Below, in pieces: positions 35,011 through 43,972 of a stretch of DNA of 54,283 nt. Numbering within the stretch: the first letter of the stretch is position 1; every line of letters starts with the position of its first letter. Under the pieces are notes generated by a model. That model had not been told where the DNA came from. It saw only the letters and a list, made by a program, of their open reading frames with translations, and did no database searches. Source of the stretch: Bacteroidales bacterium (GTDB lineage: Bacteria > Bacteroidota > Bacteroidia > Bacteroidales > JAADJA01); the NCBI GenBank assembly GCA_016783885.1, contig JADHVR010000001.1, positions 1 to 54,283 on the forward strand, written 5' to 3'. The position numbers and the translations under genes were made by a program.

Positions 35011-35679
35011 ATGAATATAAAAGATAATCTCTATAAATTAGAAAAGGAACTACCTGGAAATGTTACGCTGGTAGCCGTATCCAAAACAAAGCCCGTTGAA
35101 GATATTCTTGAAGCATATAATGCCGGGCATAGAGTTTTTGGTGAGAATAAAGCACAGGAATTGATTAAAAAACAACCCGAACTGCCGGAAAATATCCGAT
35201 GGCATTTCATTGGGCATCTGCAAACAAATAAGGTTAAATTCATAGCTCCCTTTGTTGATATGATCGAGAGCGTTGACAGGTTTAAGTTATTAAAGGAAAT
35301 AAATAAACATGCAAATAACAATAACCGGACAATCGACTGCCTGCTGCAATTTCATATCGCTACCGAGGAAACCAAATTCGGTTTGGATATTTCTGAAGCA
35401 GATGATATTCTTAACTCTGATGATTATAAGGAAATAAAAAACATAAGAATTTGTGGTGTAATGGGGATGGCAACTTTTACTGATGATGAATCAGTAATTC
35501 GAAACGAATTCAAGCATCTGAAAAAGATATTTGAGCATTTAAAAGAAATGTACTTTAGCCAGGCAGATTATTTTAAAGAAATCTCGATGGGCATGTCAGG
35601 CGATTATAAAATAGCTATTGAAGAAGGAAGTACGATTGTCAGAATCGGCAGCGTCATTTTTGGAGAAAGGTTCGTTTGA
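35011..35679 (+). CDS. YggS/PROSC-family PLP homeostasis protein
   Basis: The 222-residue protein is a single-domain TIM barrel that binds pyridoxal phosphate and takes part in B6-vitamer homeostasis; it has no known catalytic turnover. The PLP lysine is Lys25 in VAVSKTKPVED. FGENKAQEL, WHFIGHLQTNK and the C-terminal phosphate-binding EISMGMSGDYKIAIEEGST and VRIGSVIFGER motifs match the family closely, and the length is normal. It has its own promoter and converges on the T9SS cargo gene with a gap of only 19 bases. Confidence 0.95.
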   Translation: MNIKDNLYKLEKELPGNVTLVAVSKTKPVEDILEAYNAGHRVFGENKAQELIKKQPELPENIRWHFIGHLQTNKVKFIAPFVDMIESVDRFKLLKEINKHANNNNRTIDCLLQFHIATEETKFGLDISEADDILNSDDYKEIKNIRICGVMGMATFTDDESVIRNEFKHLKKIFEHLKEMYFSQADYFKEISMGMSGDYKIAIEEGSTIVRIGSVIFGERFV

Positions 35680-35698
35680 TTTATTTACTTCGCGAAAA

Positions 35699-37039
35699 CT
35701 ACCAGGGATTTTTAGTAAGTATCATAACAGATCCTCTGTAAACATCATCTTCATATACTCCAATACATTTTAAAACATAAAAATATACTCCATCATTTAA
35801 ACCTTCTCCGTCCCAATCATTCTGATAATTATCTGACTCAAAAACCTTTTCACCCCACCGGTTGAATATTATCAATGTATTACTTAGATAATATTCATTA
35901 AGATCAATCGGGTCTTCCGATCCGCTGCTTTTCAGTTCTCCGCCGTTATTACTTCCGCCATTATCATCTTCCCAAATTTCAAATATGTCATTATATCCAT
36001 CTCCATTTGGAGTAATAACAGAAGATATCTTTAAATCAACAGGTTTAACTGTAATTTTGATTGTGTCGGAACCGGGGCAACCATAAAACGTAATAAAATC
36101 GAATGCTACATCAAATGTACCTGTGGATGAATAAGTATGAGTAGGCGCTATTAAATTTGAAGCTGTGCCATCGCCGAAATCCCACCACCAACTCGTTAAA
36201 CTGAAAGTATCAACCCCTAATGAATCATAAGTTACATTTTCATAAGTTAATGTTACAAAAGGCTTTTGCAGATATATAGTATCGGTTGGATCGGCATCTA
36301 AAATAATTTCAGGTAAGGGGTATGCTTTAACTTCAAAATTATGTTTTAAAAAACAGCCAACAGTATCTGTAATTTTCAGTGTTTTATCTCCATCCGTAAG
36401 TCCTATTGCAATTGATGGGTCTTCATATAAAGGTATTCCCTGCGACCATTCATATTCATAAGGCGGATGCCCGCCGGATGCCTCAACTTTCATTTCCGCC
36501 CTGGCAGAATCAGGGCATCCCATTTTATTTTGAATTAATGTATCAACAATAATAACAGGCTCTACACTCACTTTTACACTATCCAAACAATAATTATAAT
36601 TAATAATAGTATCGGATATGGTAACATAATAGGTTAATGTATCTCTCGGATAAACAACAATTGAATCGGTATCTTCATTGCCCGGCTCCCAATAAAAAAG
36701 GTATTGCGTTGAGTCAACATTAAGAGTAATTGTATCTCCACATAATATAGAAGTATCCGGTTGAACGATTTTCGCAAGTAAAATATTTACATAAGTCGTA
36801 TCTGTAATATCTATCGTATCACCCGATTTTACATTAATCCAATAATCACCCGTACTGTAAACATAAGTATAATACGTTGTATCTCCCGTGCTCCATAAAT
36901 AAGTATCGAAATCCTGACCCGCATCTAAAAGCAAACTATCAACCCTGCATGTCCAGATTGTATCAGGAAGTAATGTATCCTGTCCGAAGACAACCGTCCA
37001 TCCTGATAATAAAAGTATTGTTATGATTAATCTGTTCAT
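35699..37039 (-). CDS. secreted PKD/Ig-repeat protein with T9SS type B sorting domain
   Basis: The 446-residue protein has a signal peptide (ending VVFGQ, residue 20). Several Ig/PKD-like beta modules follow, with the PKD signature WWWDFGDGTASNLIAPTHTY near residues 290-305. The C-terminal 90 residues form the gliding-motility-associated CHU_C sorting domain: VITPNGDGYNDIFEIWEDD, FNRWGEKVFESDNYQNDWDG and DGVYFYVLKCIG. Such tails direct export by the type IX secretion system, so the protein should be secreted or surface-bound. The repeats suggest an adhesin or matrix role. No T9SS machinery genes lie in the window. Confidence 0.88.
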   Translation of the reverse strand: MNRLIITILLLSGWTVVFGQDTLLPDTIWTCRVDSLLLDAGQDFDTYLWSTGDTTYYTYVYSTGDYWINVKSGDTIDITDTTYVNILLAKIVQPDTSILCGDTITLNVDSTQYLFYWEPGNEDTDSIVVYPRDTLTYYVTISDTIINYNYCLDSVKVSVEPVIIVDTLIQNKMGCPDSARAEMKVEASGGHPPYEYEWSQGIPLYEDPSIAIGLTDGDKTLKITDTVGCFLKHNFEVKAYPLPEIILDADPTDTIYLQKPFVTLTYENVTYDSLGVDTFSLTSWWWDFGDGTASNLIAPTHTYSSTGTFDVAFDFITFYGCPGSDTIKITVKPVDLKISSVITPNGDGYNDIFEIWEDDNGGSNNGGELKSSGSEDPIDLNEYYLSNTLIIFNRWGEKVFESDNYQNDWDGEGLNDGVYFYVLKCIGVYEDDVYRGSVMILTKNPW

Positions 37040-37248
37040 AAATAATTAAAGCATACGATTTAACGCACAAAGATGATTAAAATTTTGACAGAGTAATAAA
37101 TTGTATAAATATTATTTATAAATATTTAATATTTAAGACATAAAGTCATATTAATTTATATTTTATGTCATATTTTCACGAGCCTCTTAAAAAAAAACAA
37201 TTGGCAAACTATTTGACCTTTAGTACGGCAAATTTTAAAACAATATAT

Positions 37249-39843
37249 ATGAACTTAAATAATTTTACAATAAAAGCACAGGAAGCTATTCAAAAAGCAC
37301 AGGAGATTGCAGCCGGTCTTCAGCACCAGGCAATTGAAAGCATTCACATTTTAAAAGGAATAATGAATGTGGATGAAAATGTTATTCCTTTCCTGTTAAA
37401 AAAACTTGACGTTAACACCGAAGTATTTTCAAAAGCTATTGATAAGATACTGGAATCAATGCCAAAAGTAGCCGGTGGAGACCAATTTTTTTCGCGCGAT
37501 GCAAATACAGCGCTTCAAAAAGCAAATAATTATCTGAAGGATTTTAATGACCGGTTTGTCTCTGTCGAGCATATCCTTTTGGGTATTCTTGCCGGAAACG
37601 ACACTGCTGCCAGGCTTTTAAAAGACAACGGCATTACTGAGAAAAATCTAATAACCGCCATCAAGCAACTCAGAAAAGGTTCATCGGTAACCAGCCAGAC
37701 CGCAGAAGAAACATATAACGCCCTGAACAGATATGCAAGAAATCTTAATGAATTAGCGAGATTAGGAAAACTTGATCCGGTTATCGGGCGTGATGAAGAG
37801 ATCAGAAGGATCTTACAAATATTATCAAGAAGAACCAAAAATAATCCCATATTAATTGGTGAGCCGGGTGTTGGCAAAACCGCTATTGCCGAGGGATTGG
37901 CTCACCGGATAATAAACGGCGATGTACCGGAAAACCTAAAATCCAAACTTATCTATTCACTTGATATGGGAGCGCTCATAGCAGGAGCAAAATACAAGGG
38001 TGAATTTGAAGAGCGTTTAAAAAGTGTAATAAAAGAGGTTGTAAACTCTGATGGAGAGATTGTTTTGTTTATCGACGAAATTCATACACTGGTAGGTGCC
38101 GGCGCAAGTGAAGGCGCCATGGATGCGGCAAATATCCTGAAGCCGGCTCTGGCAAGAGGCGAATTGAGAGCCATTGGCGCAACAACACTGAAAGAATATC
38201 AGAAATATTTTGAAAAGGATAAGGCTCTCGAACGCCGTTTCCAGGTTGTGATGGTTAATGAGCCGGATACATTATCGGCTATTTCTATTTTAAGAGGATT
38301 GAAAGAAAGATATGAAACACATCATCATGTAAGAATTAAAGATGAGGCGATTATTGCAGCAGTAGAATTGTCGCAGCGTTACATTACCGATCGCTTTTTA
38401 CCTGATAAGGCAATTGACCTTATTGACGAAGCGGCTTCCAAGCTACGATTAGAAATAAATTCATTACCGGAGGAACTGGAAATCCTTGAACGAAAAATAA
38501 AACAGCTTGAAATTGAACGCGAAGCTATTAAGCGTGAAAAGGATGAAAATAAACTTAAGAGCCTTAACAAAGAAATTGCATACCTGAATGATGAGAGAAA
38601 TCATTTGCACGCAAAATGGCAGGCTGAAAAAGAAATAGTTGAACAAATACAACAAAAGAAAAAGGAAATCGAAAACCTGAAGTTTGAGGCTGAACAGGCT
38701 GAAAGAGATGGGAATTATCAAAGAGTTGCAGAGATACGGTATGGTAAAATAAAAAATCTTGAAGATGAAATAGAAAGTTTAGAAGGCAAACTGTCGGAAG
38801 CACAAGCCAGTTCACCTATGATTAATGAAGAGGTCGGTTCGGAAGAAATTGCCGAAATAGTTGCGCGCTGGACAGGAATTCCCGTAAGCAGAATGTTACA
38901 AAGCGAAAAAGAAAAACTGTTAAATCTTGAAGAAGAACTCCATAAAAGAGTAATTGGACAGGATGAAGCTATTGAAGCCGTTTCTGATGCTATCAGAAGA
39001 AGCAGAGCCGGATTGCAGGATATGAAACGCCCAATCGGTTCATTCATTTTTTTGGGAACAACGGGGGTTGGCAAAACAGAGCTGGCTAAAGCATTAGCTG
39101 AATTTTTGTTCGATGATGAAAATTCCTTAATAAGAATAGACATGTCGGAATACCAGGAAAGACATTCTGTTTCACGTTTGATCGGCGCTCCTCCGGGATA
39201 TGTGGGATATGATGAAAGCGGACAACTGACCGAAGCTGTGCGAAGAAAACCTTACTCTGTGATTCTCCTTGACGAAATTGAAAAAGCCCATCCCGATGTT
39301 TTTAACATACTGCTCCAGGTTCTGGATGATGGAAGGCTGACCGATAACAAAGGCAGAACAGTGGATTTTAAAAATACTATTGTGATAATGACATCTAATG
39401 TTGGGTCGCATATTATCCAGAAGAACCTGGAAACTTCTTCAGCAGAAGATTCAGATAAAGTTTTCGAAAAAACCAGAAAAGAGGTTTTTACCCTGTTAAA
39501 GTCGGTTATTCGTCCTGAGTTCCTGAACAGGATTGATGAAATTATTATGTTCAAACCGCTGAATAAGGATGAAATAAAAGAAATTGTAAAACTTCAGTTC
39601 AACCTGGTTAAAAAGTTACTTGAAAAAAATCAAATTAAAATATCTATCACTGATGCTGCTATTAATTATATAACCGAGGCAGGTTTTGACCCCCAGTTCG
39701 GGGCAAGACCAATAAAACGTATAATTCAGAGAAATCTGCTCAATGAGTTATCAAAGATGATTTTAAACGGCACTGTGCATAAAGATTCGGAAATCACAGT
39801 AAAGGTTAGCGATGGCAAGCTTATTTTTATTAACAGGGAATAA
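37249..39843 (+). CDS. clpB: ClpB-type disaggregase chaperone
   Basis: I chose the start at 37249 (MNLNNFTIKAQEAI); the upstream extension has no family support. The 864-residue Hsp100 protein has an N-terminal Clp repeat domain, AAA-1 with Walker A GEPGVGKTAIAEGL, a long coiled-coil middle domain (about residues 410-530) characteristic of ClpB, and AAA-2 with Walker A GTTGVGKTELAKAL and the VFNILLQVLDDGRLTD segment. No ClpP-binding loop is apparent. It works with DnaK to resolubilise aggregated proteins. It is divergent from the T9SS cargo gene and appears to be single. Confidence 0.97.
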   Translation: MNLNNFTIKAQEAIQKAQEIAAGLQHQAIESIHILKGIMNVDENVIPFLLKKLDVNTEVFSKAIDKILESMPKVAGGDQFFSRDANTALQKANNYLKDFNDRFVSVEHILLGILAGNDTAARLLKDNGITEKNLITAIKQLRKGSSVTSQTAEETYNALNRYARNLNELARLGKLDPVIGRDEEIRRILQILSRRTKNNPILIGEPGVGKTAIAEGLAHRIINGDVPENLKSKLIYSLDMGALIAGAKYKGEFEERLKSVIKEVVNSDGEIVLFIDEIHTLVGAGASEGAMDAANILKPALARGELRAIGATTLKEYQKYFEKDKALERRFQVVMVNEPDTLSAISILRGLKERYETHHHVRIKDEAIIAAVELSQRYITDRFLPDKAIDLIDEAASKLRLEINSLPEELEILERKIKQLEIEREAIKREKDENKLKSLNKEIAYLNDERNHLHAKWQAEKEIVEQIQQKKKEIENLKFEAEQAERDGNYQRVAEIRYGKIKNLEDEIESLEGKLSEAQASSPMINEEVGSEEIAEIVARWTGIPVSRMLQSEKEKLLNLEEELHKRVIGQDEAIEAVSDAIRRSRAGLQDMKRPIGSFIFLGTTGVGKTELAKALAEFLFDDENSLIRIDMSEYQERHSVSRLIGAPPGYVGYDESGQLTEAVRRKPYSVILLDEIEKAHPDVFNILLQVLDDGRLTDNKGRTVDFKNTIVIMTSNVGSHIIQKNLETSSAEDSDKVFEKTRKEVFTLLKSVIRPEFLNRIDEIIMFKPLNKDEIKEIVKLQFNLVKKLLEKNQIKISITDAAINYITEAGFDPQFGARPIKRIIQRNLLNELSKMILNGTVHKDSEITVKVSDGKLIFINRE

Positions 39844-39983
39844 GAGTTTTGTTAGAAAATTTTTATTAATCGTGATGTAACTATTTAAAATAATGTTGGT
39901 ATAAATCAACAAGAGCAAATCAAATGTTCGAGAATTATATTGAGAATTAAATATAGTTAATAAAACTTTAAAATAATATTACT

Positions 39984-40718
39984 ATGAACCGATTTAAAAA
40001 TCTCAAAGCACTGTTTATTACATTTGCCCTTATCGGGTTAAGCTCAGTTACTTTTGCCCAGTTTACAGCAGGTGGAAGGCTTGGAGTTAATTTAGCCAAT
40101 CTAAGAGGTTCCTCCATCGAAAATAATAAAATGATTGCTGGATATAATGTTGGAGGATTTATTAATTACTCTTTTGAAGACCTTATCTCAGGAGAGATAG
40201 GTAACATTTTATCTGTTCAGGTTGAATTAAGTGTTCAGACTAAAGGTACTTCATCCGAATATCCTTTTATAAAACCGGACTCAACAATAGAAGTTAAAAA
40301 AGATATCAAAAAGAACTTTACTTATGTTCAGGTCCCTGTATTGGCAAGGTTTACTTTTGGTGAGCCGGGAGAATTAAATTACTTTGGAGAAGCAGGATTT
40401 TACGGCGCTTCACTTTTCGGAATGACGATTGACGGAGAAAGGAGCCACGACCATGATGTGGACGATGCAACAGATCCCCGAAAATACAGGGAAGAATATT
40501 CCGGCTTCGATTTTGGTTTATGTATTGGCGGAGGTGTGTCTTATCCATTTGGTGGCAATGATAGCCCCTGGGCTGTTTTTGGAAATATAAGATACAGTTT
40601 GGGTTTAAAAAATATCGGAGAATCTAAAGATAAAACTCCGGAATTTCTTACTACATATTTAAAGGATATTAAAACAAACACAATAAGTATATTATTTGGA
40701 GTATCTTACTCGTTTTAA
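39984..40718 (+). CDS. PorT-like outer-membrane beta-barrel protein
   Basis: The 244-residue protein has a signal peptide ending in VTFAQ (residue 26). About eight amphipathic strands follow, starting FTAGGRLGVNLANLRG and ending ISILFGVSYSF, whose final Phe is typical for barrel insertion by BamA. Features such as VQVPVLARFTFG and YFGEAGFYGASLFG match the PorT/outer-membrane barrel domain group of Bacteroidetes. Role unknown; true PorT is a T9SS component, but this could equally be a general small barrel. It is followed by an intrinsic terminator. Confidence 0.8.
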   Translation: MNRFKNLKALFITFALIGLSSVTFAQFTAGGRLGVNLANLRGSSIENNKMIAGYNVGGFINYSFEDLISGEIGNILSVQVELSVQTKGTSSEYPFIKPDSTIEVKKDIKKNFTYVQVPVLARFTFGEPGELNYFGEAGFYGASLFGMTIDGERSHDHDVDDATDPRKYREEYSGFDFGLCIGGGVSYPFGGNDSPWAVFGNIRYSLGLKNIGESKDKTPEFLTTYLKDIKTNTISILFGVSYSF

Positions 40719-40742
40719 AAAAATTTAAACATATTTAAAAAT

Positions 40743-40770
40743 AAAGGCTGCTATTTCGGCAGCCTTTTTT
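40743..40770 (+). terminator. intrinsic terminator AAAGGCTGC/GCAGCCTTT
   Basis: A perfect 9-bp stem (40743-40751 with 40759-40767) with a 7-base loop merges into a T-run. It lies 25 bases after the barrel gene and 32 bases before the transketolase start, so it separates the two units. Confidence 0.85.
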
Positions 40771-40801
40771 ATTTTTGTTACCGTTTGATTTAAAAAAAAT
40801 A

Positions 40802-41614
40802 ATGGATCAACTTAAAAAACTGGCAAAAGATATCCGTATCGACATTATAAAAAGCCTTTCCGAAGCAGGGTCAGGACATACAGGCGGATCACTCGGCATT
40901 ACCGATATTTTTACGGTATTGTATTTTAATGTATTAAATCACGATCCGGGAAACCCCGAATGGGAAGATCGCGACAGGGTGATTTTGTCTATCGGGCATG
41001 TAGCGCCTGTTCTTTACTCAACTCTTGCTCATGCAGGTTATTTCCCAAAAGAAGAGTTAAAAACACTAAGAAAATTAGGCAGCCGGTTACAGGGACATCC
41101 GGGCAAGGAGCATGGCTTACCGGGCATTGAACTTTCTGCCGGGTCTCTTGGTCAGGGTTTATCTGTGTCTGTTGGTGTAGCTATAAGTGCAAAGATGGAT
41201 AATAAAAACCGCAGGGTGTATTCCATTCATGGTGATGGCGAGCTTCAGGAGGGAGCTATTTGGGAAGCGGCTATGAGCGCTGCTCATTACAAACTAAATA
41301 ATCTGACGGCTGTTGTTGACAGAAACTGTGTTCAGATCGATGGAAAAACATCGGATGTGATGGAATTAGAGCCATTGGCTGATAAATGGAAATCTTTCGG
41401 ATGGAATGTGATCCGGTGCAACGGACATGATCATACAGCATTGATAAAGGCTTTTAAAGATGCTAAAGCATTTAAAGATAAACCTTCGGTTATTATCGCA
41501 AAAACAATAATGGGAAAAGGAGTGAAGGAAATAGAAGATGATTACCGGTGGCATGGTAAGGCGCCGACTAAAGAAGAAGCGGAACGGTTTATTAAGGAAA
41601 TAATAAAAAAATGA
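40802..41614 (+). CDS. transketolase, N-terminal (TPP-binding) subunit
   Basis: I chose the ATG at 40802 (MDQLKKLAKD); an upstream TTG would add nine residues within the terminator region. The 270-residue subunit binds thiamine diphosphate: HTGGSLGITDIFTVLY near the N-terminus, GHPGKEHGLPGIELSAGSLG, and the TPP motif HGDGELQEGAIWEAAMSA with downstream VVDRNCVQID. It works as a heteromer with the next gene, moving two-carbon units in the pentose phosphate pathway. Its stop codon overlaps the next start by 4 bases (ATGA), implying translational coupling. Confidence 0.95.
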   Translation: MDQLKKLAKDIRIDIIKSLSEAGSGHTGGSLGITDIFTVLYFNVLNHDPGNPEWEDRDRVILSIGHVAPVLYSTLAHAGYFPKEELKTLRKLGSRLQGHPGKEHGLPGIELSAGSLGQGLSVSVGVAISAKMDNKNRRVYSIHGDGELQEGAIWEAAMSAAHYKLNNLTAVVDRNCVQIDGKTSDVMELEPLADKWKSFGWNVIRCNGHDHTALIKAFKDAKAFKDKPSVIIAKTIMGKGVKEIEDDYRWHGKAPTKEEAERFIKEIIKK

Positions 41615-42561
41615 AATATATAAATAAAGGTGATAAACCGACAAAAAAAGGATTTGGTGAAGGACTGGCAAAGGCTGGGGAAAAACATTCAAATCTGATT
41701 TGTCTCGGTACGGACATTACATCTTCCGTAGGAATGAATTACTTTTCTGAAAAGTTTCCTGAGCGGTTTTTCTCTCTTGGTATTGCCGAACAAAATGCTA
41801 TTGGAGTAGCTGCAGGATTTGCTTTAGCGGGAAAAGTCCCTGTTTTTTCAACTTATGGAGTTTTTGCAGCAATGAGGGTAACCGATCAGATAAGGGTTTC
41901 TGTTTGTTATAACAATCTTCATGTGGTAATTGGCGGAGCACATGCAGGCATTTCTGTCGGTCCTGACGGCGCCACTCACCAGGCATTGGAAGATATAGCT
42001 GTTATGAGAGTATTACCCAATATGACCGTTCTGTCTCCTTGCGATGCCACACAAACAAAGTTGATGACAATAGCAGCCATTGAAAAAGTCAAGGGTCCGG
42101 TTTATGTCCGTTTCGGAAGAGAAGCCGTGCCTGACTTCACAGACTCAAATCAGGAATTTGAAATTGGCAAAGGTCAACTTTTAAAAGATGGTAATGATGT
42201 TTCAATTATTTCAACAGGTCATTTAACCTGGGAAGCCTTACACGCGGCTTATCAATTGGAAAAAGAAGGCATTTCAGCCCGTGTAATAAACATCCACACT
42301 ATTAAACCCATTGACGAACATATCATCGTTAAAGCAGCCAGGGAAACCGGCGCTATTATTACTGCCGAAGAGCACCAGGTTTATGGAGGTTTTGGTAGTG
42401 CTGTTGCAGAGGTAGTTGTAAGGAATTTTCCGGTGCTAATGGATTTTATAGGGATGAATGACAGTTTTGGAGAATCGGGTAAGCCGGAAGAACTGATGCA
42501 AAAGTACGGAATGACAGCAGCGTCGGTAATTGAAAAAGTGAAAAAAATGCTCTCACTCTAA
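41611..42561 (+). CDS. transketolase, C-terminal subunit
   Basis: The 316-residue subunit supplies the pyrimidine-binding domain (GLAKAGEKHSNLICLGTDIT; catalytic Glu in FSLGIAEQNAIGVAAG; HAGISVGPDGATHQALEDIA) and the C-terminal transketolase domain (VKAARETGAIITAEEHQVYG). Together with the preceding gene, which it overlaps by 4 bases, it reproduces a complete transketolase in two chains, the arrangement common in Bacteroidetes and archaea. The stop codon is followed within a few bases by a dispersed palindromic repeat. Confidence 0.95.
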   Translation: MKYINKGDKPTKKGFGEGLAKAGEKHSNLICLGTDITSSVGMNYFSEKFPERFFSLGIAEQNAIGVAAGFALAGKVPVFSTYGVFAAMRVTDQIRVSVCYNNLHVVIGGAHAGISVGPDGATHQALEDIAVMRVLPNMTVLSPCDATQTKLMTIAAIEKVKGPVYVRFGREAVPDFTDSNQEFEIGKGQLLKDGNDVSIISTGHLTWEALHAAYQLEKEGISARVINIHTIKPIDEHIIVKAARETGAIITAEEHQVYGGFGSAVAEVVVRNFPVLMDFIGMNDSFGESGKPEELMQKYGMTAASVIEKVKKMLSL

Positions 42562-42566
42562 TAAAC

Positions 42567-42615
42567 GGGCTTTTTCGGATTTGAGAGAGGAAATGTGGGA
42601 AAGCTAATCCGAAAA
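42567..42615 (-). repeat. CGGATT palindromic element, copy A (inverted)
   Basis: Arms CTTTTTCGGATT (42570-42581) and AATCCGAAAA (42606-42615) enclose a loop whose reverse complement resembles that of copies B and C. It is oriented opposite to the other two copies. Its right end abuts, and apparently replaces, the N-terminal half of a toxin gene. Confidence 0.65.
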
Positions 42616-42800
42616 TTAATGATTTCCGGACAAAATATAAGAATATACAAATTAGGTTGTTGGCATTCTGGGACAAAAGAGACAACAAAAACACTTTGGT
42701 AATCAGCACGAGTGGATTTATAAAGAAAACATCTAAAGTTCCGCAAAAGGAAATAAATAGAGCTATCAGTATAATGAAAAAATACTTTGAAGAAAACTGA
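42613..42800 (+). pseudogene. 5'-truncated HigB/RelE-like (Gp49-type) toxin
   Basis: The open frame ending at the TGA of 42798-42800 encodes the C-terminal half of a Gp49-like RelE-superfamily toxin: INDFRTKYKNIQIRLLAFWD, then KRDNKNTLVISTSGFIKK and TSKVPQKEINRAISIMKK. The N-terminal half (about 50 residues) is missing; palindrome A sits in its place and no start codon with a sensible N-terminus remains. It precedes the XRE antitoxin by 5 bases, the usual higBA layout. The toxin is therefore probably dead, while its antitoxin is intact. Confidence 0.65.
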
Positions 42801-42805
42801 AAAAA

Positions 42806-43144
42806 ATGAAAACTAAAGAGAAAAAACTGAAACTTTACACCCTTGATGAAGTCAAAGATGAATTTTTAGGTAAAACAGGAACTCCAGAAAGAGAACAATA
42901 TGAATTTGAGTTAAAAATGGATATTTTAGGAGAGATGATTAAAAAAGCGAGAAAGGAGCGAAATCTAACTCAAGTACAATTGGGCGAATTAATTGGAGTT
43001 CAGAAAGCACAAATTTCAAGATTAGAAAAACATACAGGAAATGTAAGACTTGAAACAATATTAAAAGTATTTCGAGCCTTAAAAACAAAATTGAAATTTC
43101 AACTAGAGTTTGAAAATGATTTTGAAGAATTATTAATGGCTTAA
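42806..43144 (+). CDS. XRE-family HTH antitoxin (HigA-like)
   Basis: The 112-residue protein has a C-terminal Cro/C1-type helix-turn-helix: MIKKARKERNLTQVQLGELI followed by GVQKAQISRLEKHTGNVRLE and LETILKVFRAL. The N-terminal 40 residues (DEVKDEFLGKTGTPEREQYE) are typical of HigA antitoxins that cap the toxin. It lies 5 bases after the broken toxin frame. As an antitoxin without its toxin it may still act as a DNA-binding repressor or protect against toxins encoded elsewhere. Confidence 0.85.
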   Translation: MKTKEKKLKLYTLDEVKDEFLGKTGTPEREQYEFELKMDILGEMIKKARKERNLTQVQLGELIGVQKAQISRLEKHTGNVRLETILKVFRALKTKLKFQLEFENDFEELLMA

Positions 43145-43187
43145 ATACATGAAGGGAACAAAAGCCTGACAGCACCTCATTATTCCA

Positions 43188-43245
43188 GGGCTTTTTCGGA
43201 TTAATTAACGCAGTATGCCGGCGCCCAAATCCGAAAGAGCTATAG
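43188..43245 (+). repeat. CGGATT palindromic element, copy B
   Basis: Arms CTTTTTCGGATT (43191-43202) and AATCCGAAAGAG (43228-43239) form an imperfect hairpin. The loop CGCAGTATGCC is nearly identical to CGCACTATGCC in copy C. It lies in the 349-base convergent gap 43145-43493, which holds no gene. Confidence 0.7.
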
Positions 43246-43404
43246 CACATTAGACACGCCAAATCGAGGAATGATTGTGCGCCGGAGACCTATGCGGGCT
43301 AACTTTGTGTCGCTTGCCTTGTCGAGAAAAATATCGACTCTTCAACAAAGCAAGTCCCTTTCCCGCAAATCCATCTTCGACTTGCTGTGTTTTTCCCAAT
43401 CTCC
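43246..43404. other. GC-richer spacer between palindromes B and C
   Basis: This stretch is clearly richer in G+C than its surroundings and contains GCGCCGGAGACC, GCGGGCTAAC and TGTGTCGCTTGCC, words unlike the local composition. Part of it can fold (CTTGTCGA-GAAAAATA-TCGAC). A close relative of TGTGTCGCTTGC occurs at 9847. No reading frame is convincing. It may be remnant cassette or element DNA. Confidence 0.4.
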
Positions 43405-43465
43405 GGACTTTTTCGGATTAACCAACGCACTATGCCATCGCTCAAATCCGAAAGAGCCATGGCTG
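43405..43465 (+). repeat. CGGATT palindromic element, copy C
   Basis: Arms CTTTTTCGGATT (43408-43419) and AATCCGAAAGAG (43445-43456) are identical to those of copy B and the orientation is the same. The outer AGAGCCATGGC parallels AGAGCTATAGC of copy B, where compensated changes keep the palindrome, suggesting that structure is maintained. Confidence 0.7.
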
Positions 43466-43493
43466 TAACTTAAACCGTTTCTTGATTTTAATA

Positions 43494-43955
43494 CTAATCC
43501 TGAAAAGTATCGGGATTGGAAATATCTTCTATCCACCCCAAATTAGCATCTTCTTTCATATCAAAATCACGGATATAAGGTTTAATGTCGAGCAGCGGAG
43601 AACCATCCAGAATATCCAAACCATGAGTGTAGATTTTATTGCCTTCAATCTTTTTGATCCTTGCAATAGTAAGACCGATAGGATTTATCCGGTTTGGTGA
43701 CCGGGTAGCAAATAAACCGACTTCCTTTCCATTTCCCCGTGGCGGGAAAATCTTCATCCGTGGTTGTTTCTTTTGTTTATGGATGTGAAAAATAATGTAA
43801 CAATAATTAAGTTTTTCAAGAAGATGAAGCCCTTCGGTAAATTCTTTATTCAACTCTATACAAAAAATACCATCAATATCTTCGTATTTCATATATGGAG
43901 AGTCCTCTTTGTAAGGAGTGTGAATTATGCCGATAGGGGAGAATTGGATTTTCAT
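43494..43955 (-). CDS. trmO: TsaA/TrmO-family tRNA t6A37 methyltransferase
   Basis: The 153-residue protein matches the TrmO (YaeB/TsaA) beta-barrel family: opening FSPIGIIHTPYKEDSPYM, the Rossmann-unrelated SAM pocket signature VGLFATRSPNRINPIGLT and LDILDGSPLLDIKPYI. E. coli TrmO methylates N6-threonylcarbamoyladenosine 37 of certain tRNAs; some archaeal/bacterial members stand alone with this core only, as here. It is 17 bases downstream of hypB on the same strand and is likely read with the hyp operon. A link to hydrogenase maturation is not known. Confidence 0.85.
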   Translation of the reverse strand: MKIQFSPIGIIHTPYKEDSPYMKYEDIDGIFCIELNKEFTEGLHLLEKLNYCYIIFHIHKQKKQPRMKIFPPRGNGKEVGLFATRSPNRINPIGLTIARIKKIEGNKIYTHGLDILDGSPLLDIKPYIRDFDMKEDANLGWIEDISNPDTFQD

Positions 43956-43972
43956 ATTTTTTATTTGCTATT

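Noticed and set aside
43188..43465. Integron attC sites flanking toxin-antitoxin cassettes.
   Set aside because: Canonical RYYYAAC/GTTRRRY core pairs are absent and copies A and B are inverted, unlike direct attC arrays; kept only as a palindromic repeat family.
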